In this document: piece after piece, positions 6,355-6,362 of the stretch
Layout of the letters: every line of letters begins with the position of its first letter
How positions within the stretch are numbered: the stretch's first letter is position 1
Assembly (NCBI GenBank): GCA_016839665.1
Contig: JAEOTU010000077.1
Location: 1 to 6,362, forward strand
DNA from: Candidatus Hodarchaeota archaeon
Lineage (GTDB): Archaea > Asgardarchaeota > Heimdallarchaeia > Hodarchaeales > Hodarchaeaceae
Direction of reading: 5' to 3'
Length of the DNA stretch: 6,362 bases
The notes under the pieces: model-generated
Database searches by the model: none
What the model was told of the DNA's origin: nothing
What the model saw: the letters and a program-made list of their open reading frames with translations, nothing else
Translations under genes and position numbers: made by a program

Positions 6355-6362
6355 TTTCTAAC

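Noticed and set aside
6077..6361. 94-codon open frame on the + strand opposite the hypothetical gene
   Set aside because: It lies wholly opposite the - strand frame, which has a charged, helix-forming composition more like a real protein. The + frame has no Shine-Dalgarno and runs into the window edge.
1..6362. CRISPR array, insertion sequence or tRNA attachment site
   Set aside because: No regularly spaced repeats, transposase-like frame, terminal inverted repeats or tRNA gene were seen.

Overview
The window is AT-rich (roughly 35-40% GC by eye) and looks archaeal. The first full gene has a GAGGTG Shine-Dalgarno behind a TATA-like box. Its product is exported and ends in a Thr/Ser/Pro-rich stalk, a short hydrophobic stretch and RKRRK, as in archaeal surface proteins with C-terminal sorting signals. 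The other genes lack clear leaders, and T-rich tracts sit at gene ends. The overall style resembles Asgard archaea of the Heimdall/Loki type. That assignment is an impression from the proteins, not a proof.

Layout. Positions 1-74 probably hold the tail of a membrane protein reading rightward. Next, on the + strand, comes a secreted or surface-anchored calcineurin-like metallophosphoesterase (221-2209). It is followed 29 nt later by a COG1743/DUF1156-like DNA adenine methyltransferase carrying six CxxC pairs (2239-4389). A perfect AT-rich hairpin with a T-run separates these two genes and contains the stop codon of the first. Facing them on the - strand is a VUT/YhhQ-family transporter for a queuosine or archaeosine precursor (4449-5264), with an A/T dyad between the convergent ends. 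About 560 nt without a gene follow (5265-5823). Read on the - strand, as the leader of the transporter, this stretch holds TATA-like boxes, a 17-bp palindrome, a hairpin, a six-tract G-rich run and several small inverted repeats. The window ends with a small - strand gene of unknown function (5824-6354) that may be a winged-helix protein.

The genes do not form an obvious single pathway. The phosphoesterase acts outside the cell, the methylase on nucleic acid inside, and the transporter feeds tRNA modification. The methylase has no restriction enzyme, helicase or DUF499-type ATPase beside it here, so a defence system cannot be claimed. The most unusual stretch is the long structured non-coding region upstream of the transporter.
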